The notes under the pieces were generated by a model that saw only the letters and a list, made by a program, of their open reading frames with translations, ran no database searches and had not been told where the DNA came from. The translations under genes and the position numbers were made by a program. A stretch of DNA of 64,000 nucleotides from an uncultured Dehalococcoidia bacterium (GTDB lineage: Bacteria; Chloroflexota; Dehalococcoidia; Lucifugimonadales; GCA-2712585). The stretch covers positions 316,977 through 380,976 of the forward strand of contig OX638324.1 of NCBI GenBank assembly GCA_951812825.1. The letters are read 5' to 3'. This document shows, one piece after another, positions 59,547-64,000 of the stretch; within the stretch, counting starts at the first letter, position 1, and every line of letters starts with the position of its first letter.

Positions 59547-60662
59547 ATGGCAAACAGCCCCTTCAATCTCACAAAGCAGGTGGGCCGCGTGCCCTCCATG
59601 ACCCTCCCCTTGGACCCCCTCCAGGAACTCCGCTACAAGAGGATCATGGAAGACCTCGTCATGGTCGATATGCACCAGCACCCCATGGTCTGCCCCGAGA
59701 GCATGGACGACTTCATAGAATACCTTCACTTTGGCCAGTATGAGTGGGGCTACGATGCCATCCGTCATGGCGGTTGGTCCGCCGCCGCCACCGCCAACGC
59801 CTTCCGAGGCATGGTCGGCTGCCCTGAGCTATCCTTCATTGCATTCCAAGACCTGGCCGACGAGGTCGGCATGATGGTCGCAGACGTTCGACTCAACAAT
59901 GCCGCCGCCGTCGTCGTCACCAACGCCAACCAGATCCTGCGAGCGAAGGAAGACGGCAGGGTCGGCATCCTCCCCACCGTCGAGCACCTTGCCATCGGAG
60001 ACGTTCTTCACCGCGTCGACGTGCTCTACAGTATGGGCGTCCGCATGGGCGGCCTCACCTACAACCACCAGAACAACATCGGCTCCGGCCTCACCGAACG
60101 CCACGACGCCGGACTCTCCGACTTCGGCATCGCCGTCGTCCACCGCATGAACGACCTTGGCATGGCTGTCGACGTCTCCCATGCCGGCTGGCAGACCGCC
60201 ATGGACGCCATCGAGCACTCCAAAACTCCGATAATTTACAGCCACAACGCCTCCCACACCCTCCGCCCCACTTGGCGCACCCGCAAGGACGACGAGCTGG
60301 TCTTCTGCGCCAAGAAGGGGGGCCTCATCTCTATCACCGCCGTCCCCAACTCCCTCAGCGACGACCCCGACCAGGACATCAACTGCGTCCTCGACCACTA
60401 CGACTACATGGTCAGAATGGTCGGTATCGATCACGTCGCCATCGGCACCGACACCCTCATCGGCGACCACGTCGCCTTCCACAAGAAGATGCTCGGCAGC
60501 CTCATGCGCGACTTCCCCGCACCCTACCTGAACGGCCTCGAATCCCCCGCCGACGGTAAGAACCTCGTCCGCGGCTTCATCTCCCGCGGCTACTCCGACG
60601 AAGATGTCCGCAAACTCGCCGGCGGCAACGCCATGAACTTCATCAGAAACGTAATCGGCTAA
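59547..60662 (+). CDS. Membrane-dipeptidase family (M19) hydrolase
   Basis: The 371-residue protein starts after AAGGAG, 28 bp after the Ldh_2 stop. It has the M19 TIM-barrel blocks: H43 and H45 in VDMHQHP, a bridging-glutamate region LPTVEH, GGLTYNHQNNIGSG, DVSHAGWQTAMDAIEHS, SHNASH and the late HVAIGTD. Canonical M19 enzymes cleave dipeptides with two zinc ions; the DMHQHP variation and large inserts suggest another substrate. It is predicted cytoplasmic. Confidence 0.87.
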   Translation: MANSPFNLTKQVGRVPSMTLPLDPLQELRYKRIMEDLVMVDMHQHPMVCPESMDDFIEYLHFGQYEWGYDAIRHGGWSAAATANAFRGMVGCPELSFIAFQDLADEVGMMVADVRLNNAAAVVVTNANQILRAKEDGRVGILPTVEHLAIGDVLHRVDVLYSMGVRMGGLTYNHQNNIGSGLTERHDAGLSDFGIAVVHRMNDLGMAVDVSHAGWQTAMDAIEHSKTPIIYSHNASHTLRPTWRTRKDDELVFCAKKGGLISITAVPNSLSDDPDQDINCVLDHYDYMVRMVGIDHVAIGTDTLIGDHVAFHKKMLGSLMRDFPAPYLNGLESPADGKNLVRGFISRGYSDEDVRKLAGGNAMNFIRNVIG

Positions 60663-60692
60663 CCCACCATGCCTACGCCCCTCCCCCTACAT

Positions 60693-60725
60693 ATCATTCT
60701 GAGGAGGCTCCGCGACGAAGAATCT
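60693..60725. repeat. CTGAGGAGGCTCCGCGACGAAGAATCT dispersed repeat
   Basis: A good copy lies between the M19 and SDR genes. It interrupts an otherwise tight gene run. Confidence 0.75.
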
Positions 60726-60783
60726 CGCCGCCGAATCCCCACCGTCCGTCCCCCAATCCAACCCTGAGAAAGGCAACCCAAAC

Positions 60784-61620
60784 ATGCGACTAGACGGCAA
60801 AGTAGCCCTCGTAACCGGCGCCGCCCAGGGCTTCGGTTGGGGCATCGCCCGCGCCCTCGGACAGGCCGGCGCAAGAGTATGCGCTACAGACGTCAATACC
60901 GAAGAACTCGCCTACTCCCACCAGGGCTACGAGGATGACGGCTCCGAATTCCTGCTCCGCCGCCTCGACGCCGGAAATCCAGAGGATTTCAACCAGGTCG
61001 TCCATGAACTCGTCGACCGCTGGGGCCGCCTCGACGTTCTCGTCCACGCCGGTGTCGTCATGCCCCTCGTCAAGTTCGAATACACCTCCCTCCAGTCCGC
61101 CCGCCGCCAACTCGACATCTGCCTCGGCGGCATCATCTACGGCACCCGCGCAGTCTGGGACGTCATGAAGAACCAGGGCGGCGGCCACATCATCGGCATC
61201 GCCAGCGGCTCCAGCTTCCGCGGGTACGTGGACGAGGTTATCTACTGCGCCGGCAAGCACGGCGTCGAGGGCTTCGTCAAGGCCCTGGCCTTCGAGGCCT
61301 CCCCCTACAACATCGCCCTCAACACCATCGGCCCCGGCAAGCCCATCAAGCCCACCGGCGTCGGCCAGTCGGAAGTCGACCGGATGTCAGACGAAGAAAC
61401 CGCCGGCTGGACCAACCCCATCGACCTCGGCAAGGCCTTCGTCTGGCTCGCCAACCAGCCCCCAAGCCGCTACACCGGCCTCCGCTTCGACGCGGGCCCC
61501 ATCATCGACACCATCGCCGCCGAGGGCTGGGACTTCGAGTTCACCCCCGAGAAGGTCACCCCCTACGCCGACGACGTTCTAGCCCGCTTCCACTGGCAAG
61601 CCAACTACGGTAAGGAGTAG
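60784..61620 (+). CDS. Short-chain dehydrogenase/reductase
   Basis: The 278-residue SDR has the cofactor motif TGAAQGFG at 11-18, a VCATDVN segment with D37 favouring NAD, and catalytic YCAGK with the serine in IASGSS. An extended C-terminal tail of about 40 residues (EFTPEKVTPYADDVLARF) follows the usual fold. The next gene begins 3 bp after its stop and its ribosome site AAGGAG overlaps the stop, so the two are coupled. Confidence 0.92.
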   Translation: MRLDGKVALVTGAAQGFGWGIARALGQAGARVCATDVNTEELAYSHQGYEDDGSEFLLRRLDAGNPEDFNQVVHELVDRWGRLDVLVHAGVVMPLVKFEYTSLQSARRQLDICLGGIIYGTRAVWDVMKNQGGGHIIGIASGSSFRGYVDEVIYCAGKHGVEGFVKALAFEASPYNIALNTIGPGKPIKPTGVGQSEVDRMSDEETAGWTNPIDLGKAFVWLANQPPSRYTGLRFDAGPIIDTIAAEGWDFEFTPEKVTPYADDVLARFHWQANYGKE

Positions 61621-61623
61621 CCC

Positions 61624-62316
61624 ATGCAGGTCCGCCATCCCCTGACCCTGGTAATCAAGGAGACCCTACCCCTTAATCTGACGGTGGAGAACACGTGCCT
61701 TCTCCTGCAGGACCTCCACTCACCCTTTACCGACGCCGACAACGGCTGGCTTGTGAACAAGGTGAACCGGAAAGTCCTCATGCGGGAGTTCGACGACTAT
61801 TTCCACCTCCTCGCCCTCATTCGCCCCAACATCCCCCGAGTCCTGGAAGTTGCGCGCCGGATGGACATCCGCGTCGCCTATAGCTGCCTCGGCCACTGGG
61901 CCGACGAATCCCCCTCTCTCTTCCAGAAAGCCACCGGCCTCGCCTGGGACCTGGACGGGCCTCTTGGCTGCCACCCCGAAGAGTGGCAGCCGGACGAAAA
62001 CGAACCCGTCTTCTCCAAGCCCGGTTGGAGCGCCCTCGCCAACCCCAAATTCGCCGCCTACCTCGCCGAAAACAACGTCCAAAACGTAATTGTAATGGGC
62101 GCAATGCTCGACTTCGGCGTCCGCCAAACCTGCCTCGACCTCAGCGACCACGGCATCCAGAGCCTCATCGTCGGCGACGCCGCCTACGGCCTTACGGACG
62201 CCGGCCACATCTTCACCGCCGACGCCGTCACCCACGGCCTCGTCAAAATCCGCACCACCGGCGAACTCCTCCTCCTGCTCAAAACCCTGCAACAGCAAGG
62301 CTCCGTCCTAATCTAA
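61624..62316 (+). CDS. Isochorismatase-fold hydrolase lacking the nucleophilic cysteine
   Basis: The 230-residue protein has the cysteine-hydrolase/isochorismatase fold with D30 in LLLQDLH and K132 in FSKPGWSAL. At the nucleophile position the alignment G-x5-(C)-V reads GAMLDFGV, so Gly165 replaces Cys. True isochorismatases such as EntB and PhzD also have Gly there and work without a thiol. The enzyme may therefore cleave a vinyl ether or another bond rather than an amide. It is translationally coupled to the SDR gene. Confidence 0.85.
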   Translation: MQVRHPLTLVIKETLPLNLTVENTCLLLQDLHSPFTDADNGWLVNKVNRKVLMREFDDYFHLLALIRPNIPRVLEVARRMDIRVAYSCLGHWADESPSLFQKATGLAWDLDGPLGCHPEEWQPDENEPVFSKPGWSALANPKFAAYLAENNVQNVIVMGAMLDFGVRQTCLDLSDHGIQSLIVGDAAYGLTDAGHIFTADAVTHGLVKIRTTGELLLLLKTLQQQGSVLI

Positions 62317-62350
62317 CCCCTCCCCTCTTCACCCTTCCCCACCACCCATC

Positions 62351-62380
62351 TGGTAGGGGCGGTTCGCGAACCGCCCGCAC
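62351..62380. repeat. GTAGGGGCGGTTCGCGAACCGCCC dispersed palindrome
   Basis: The core 62357-62376 is a perfect 20-bp palindrome centred on CGCG. Confidence 0.8.
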
Positions 62381-62414
62381 CCCCAGCTAACCAACAACCA
62401 AACGGAGAAATACA

Positions 62415-63374
62415 ATGATCCAAACAGTCCTAGGCCCCATCAAAGAAGAAGACCTCGGCGTCTGCCTCCCCCACGAGCACATCTGGTGCGACCAGAACTA
62501 CGGTCCCCGCTTTGAAGTTATGGGTTCCACCCGCAACCCCTCCGGCTTCATGAAGCTGGACAACTTCGACCTCGTGGCCTCCGAGCTCCGCCACTTCAAG
62601 GAGGCAGGCGGCGGCGCCCTCGTCGAAGTCACCTGTAACGGCTGGGGCCGCGACCTGGACATGCTGGCCCGCCTCTCGGAAGCAGCAGAAGTCCACATCA
62701 TCTCCACCTCCGGCTTCTACATCGAACCCCACATCCCCTATTTCGTCGACGATTTCTCAGTAGAGCAGCTCGCCGACTACATCACCGCCGAGGTCCAGGA
62801 CGGCGTTGGCGACAGCAAGCGACGCTGCGGCGTCTTCAAGTCCGCCATACACCGCGCCCGCGTTGAGTCCGTCGAGCTCAAAGTCCTCCAGGCCGTCGCC
62901 ATCGCCCAGAAGCGCACCGGCGCCGCCATCACCACCCACACCACCGGCGGACGTCGCATGGAAGTCCCCGGCGGCACCGTCGGCGTTCACCAGCTTCAGA
63001 TTCTCAAGGAAGCAGGCGTAGACCCTACCCGGTTCATCGTCGGCCACGTGGACGAACGACCGGACATCGACGTCCTCACCAGCCTCGCCGACGAAGGCTG
63101 CTTCATCCAGTTCGACGTCATCGGCAAGGAGCACTACCTCCTCGACGAAACCCGCGCCGAGCTTGTCCACGCCCTCATCCAGCGCGGCTACGTCGACCAC
63201 CTCATGATCTCCCACGACAGGAACCGCGACTACGAAATGAAGTACGGCGGTAGCACCGGCTACTGCCACATCTTCGAGACCTTCCTCCCCCGCCTCCGAA
63301 AACTCGGCGTCACTGAAGACCAGATTCACACCATCATGGTAACCAACCCAGCCCGCGCCCTCTCCATCAGCTAA
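62415..63374 (+). CDS. Phosphotriesterase family metal-dependent hydrolase
   Basis: The 319-residue protein starts after a GGAGAA site. All phosphotriesterase-type ligands are present: H20 and H22 in LPHEHIW, the bridging lysine K142 in GVFKSAIH, H175 in ITTHTTGG, H211 in IVGHVDE and D268 in ISHDRN. The family includes lactonases, aryldialkylphosphatases and other esterases; natural substrates are often lactones. It closes the run of catabolic genes that began at 58466. Confidence 0.92.
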   Translation: MIQTVLGPIKEEDLGVCLPHEHIWCDQNYGPRFEVMGSTRNPSGFMKLDNFDLVASELRHFKEAGGGALVEVTCNGWGRDLDMLARLSEAAEVHIISTSGFYIEPHIPYFVDDFSVEQLADYITAEVQDGVGDSKRRCGVFKSAIHRARVESVELKVLQAVAIAQKRTGAAITTHTTGGRRMEVPGGTVGVHQLQILKEAGVDPTRFIVGHVDERPDIDVLTSLADEGCFIQFDVIGKEHYLLDETRAELVHALIQRGYVDHLMISHDRNRDYEMKYGGSTGYCHIFETFLPRLRKLGVTEDQIHTIMVTNPARALSIS

Positions 63375-63473
63375 CCACGCCCCTCAACTACAATCAGACC
63401 CCTAACCCCTTCCCACACCATTGGAGAAGGTTGGGATGGGGGTGATCCCCCTCCCCCACAGCACTGCCTACGT

Positions 63474-63643
63474 ATGGGCGGTTCGCGAACCGCCCATGTC
63501 CCTCCTTGTGACAATTTGCACATTGCCCAAAATCCCCAACCCTGCTACCCTCCCTCCATGAAACCCCCTCTATCCCCTCGTGCCCTCTACCATCCGCGAA
63601 CCCATCCGTCCGACCCGTCATTCCGGCGAAAGCCGGAATCCAG
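63474..63643. repeat. Two dispersed palindromes in the terminal intergenic region
   Basis: A perfect 24-bp palindrome (GGGCGGTTCGCGAACCGCCC core) lies at 63474-63497. A GTCATTCCGGCGAAAGCCGG-type copy lies at 63617-63643. A GGAGAAGGTTGGGATGGG segment shared with 44836-44875 lies at about 63423-63441. No gene is supported between 63375 and 63910. Confidence 0.75.
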
Positions 63644-63713
63644 AGCCGACGCTGAACCTATGCCGTCACTGGCCTTCCGCACCTCCCTATGACCCAAAAT
63701 TCCGAAAATTCCC

Positions 63714-63837
63714 ACTCGTTTGCCCAACTTTTTTTGAAACGAGTCCCACGCCTGAAACGAATCATCTCAGGCACGGAATCACCCATACTCGAATTTGAAA
63801 ACGAGTCCTTTCCAGGCACAAACACACAAAAACGAGT
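63714..63837. promoter_or_regulatory. Cluster of AAACGAGT motifs upstream of the last gene
   Basis: AAACGAGT occurs at 63737-63744, 63799-63806 and 63830-63837, a one-base variant AAACGAAT at 63755-63762, and the reverse complement at 63714-63721. They lie 74-197 bp before the TTG of the partial amidohydrolase. Irregular spacing suits binding sites of a transcription factor more than a tandem repeat. Confidence 0.4.
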
Positions 63838-63910
63838 ATCTACGCCCCATGCCTAGCGCCCAAACGCAAAATCTGCTAAATTTAGTGGCAACTTCCAAGG
63901 GGGTTTGAAA

Positions 63911-64000
63911 TTGGAGTACAACATTGTTTCCGGCGATTCCCACGTGGACATGAGCTGGCTTCCAGGAGACCTGTTCGTCAGGAATAACTCCCAGCCTCAT
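63911..64000 (+). CDS. Amidohydrolase family protein, 5' end only
   Basis: A TTG at 63911 after an AGGGGGT site opens a frame that runs to the window edge (30 codons). It encodes EYNIVSGDSHVDMSWLPGDL, almost the same as the start of the amidohydrolase at 56396. It is clearly the beginning of a paralogous gene, cut by the window. Confidence 0.85.
   Translation, partial: MEYNIVSGDSHVDMSWLPGDLFVRNNSQPH

Noticed and set aside
63714..63837. A CRISPR array
   Set aside because: The octamers are too short, irregularly spaced and partly inverted, and no cas gene is near.

Overview
The window reads as part of a high-GC, gene-dense bacterial chromosome. No rRNA, tRNA or marker gene fixes the taxonomy. 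The gene content points by inference to Chloroflexota, most like the marine SAR202/Dehalococcoidia group: many COG2159-type amidohydrolases, lipoprotein solute-binding proteins with Thr-Pro/Ala-Pro linkers, DUF1800 and NHL-propeller proteins, Ldh_2 dehydrogenases, amidases and an orphan molybdenum hydroxylase. No phage structural gene, transposase, integrase or CRISPR array was seen.

Layout. 0-11.2 kb: SfsA, a COG2231 DNA glycosylase, a molybdopterin oxidoreductase subunit, DinB, an amidase, two tandem solute-binding lipoproteins and an amidohydrolase. 11.2-15.5 kb: a 4.28-kb island holding one AT-richer gene of 1344 codons, lying between two copies of the last ~137 bp of the amidohydrolase locus. 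15.5-32.9 kb: catabolic and housekeeping genes (Ldh_2, NHL+DUF1800, pterin dehydratase, DUF3352, SNase, ornithine-cyclodeaminase-like, amidohydrolase, RecQ, aminotransferase, TPP enzyme, a toxin-antitoxin-like pair, MaoC hydratase, acyl-CoA dehydrogenase). 33-38 kb: small accessory genes (HicB-like, a frameshifted restriction-enzyme remnant, HigBA) around a second NHL+DUF1800 pair. 38-46 kb: amidase, phosphotransferase, three NodB/PuuE-like deacetylases, a metal-dependent amidohydrolase. 47-56 kb: a third DUF1800 gene with two NHL genes, SDR, PLP enzyme, HEPN-like protein, CtaB, another NHL protein, nitroreductase. 56-64 kb: amidohydrolase, RRM protein, then a same-strand run of Ldh_2, M19 peptidase, SDR, isochorismatase and phosphotriesterase genes, ending in a partial amidohydrolase.

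The strongest candidate for something undescribed is the 11.2-15.4 kb island. Its protein joins an MqsA-type helix-turn-helix, a putative PD-(D/E)xK-like nuclease domain (D136...Q159-x-K161), a STAND/NB-ARC-like NTPase with winged helix, and about 780 residues of probable helical sensor. This resembles an Avs-type antiphage protein carrying its own repressor domain. Its near-consensus promoter overlaps an 11/12 inverted repeat, a plausible self-operator. The two flanking repeat copies differ only synonymously in the coding part, which points to recombination with a diverged relative.

Second, three DUF1800 genes each sit directly upstream of a signal-less NHL propeller gene, a recurrent two-gene module. 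Intergenic spaces carry at least three families of dispersed short palindromic repeats.
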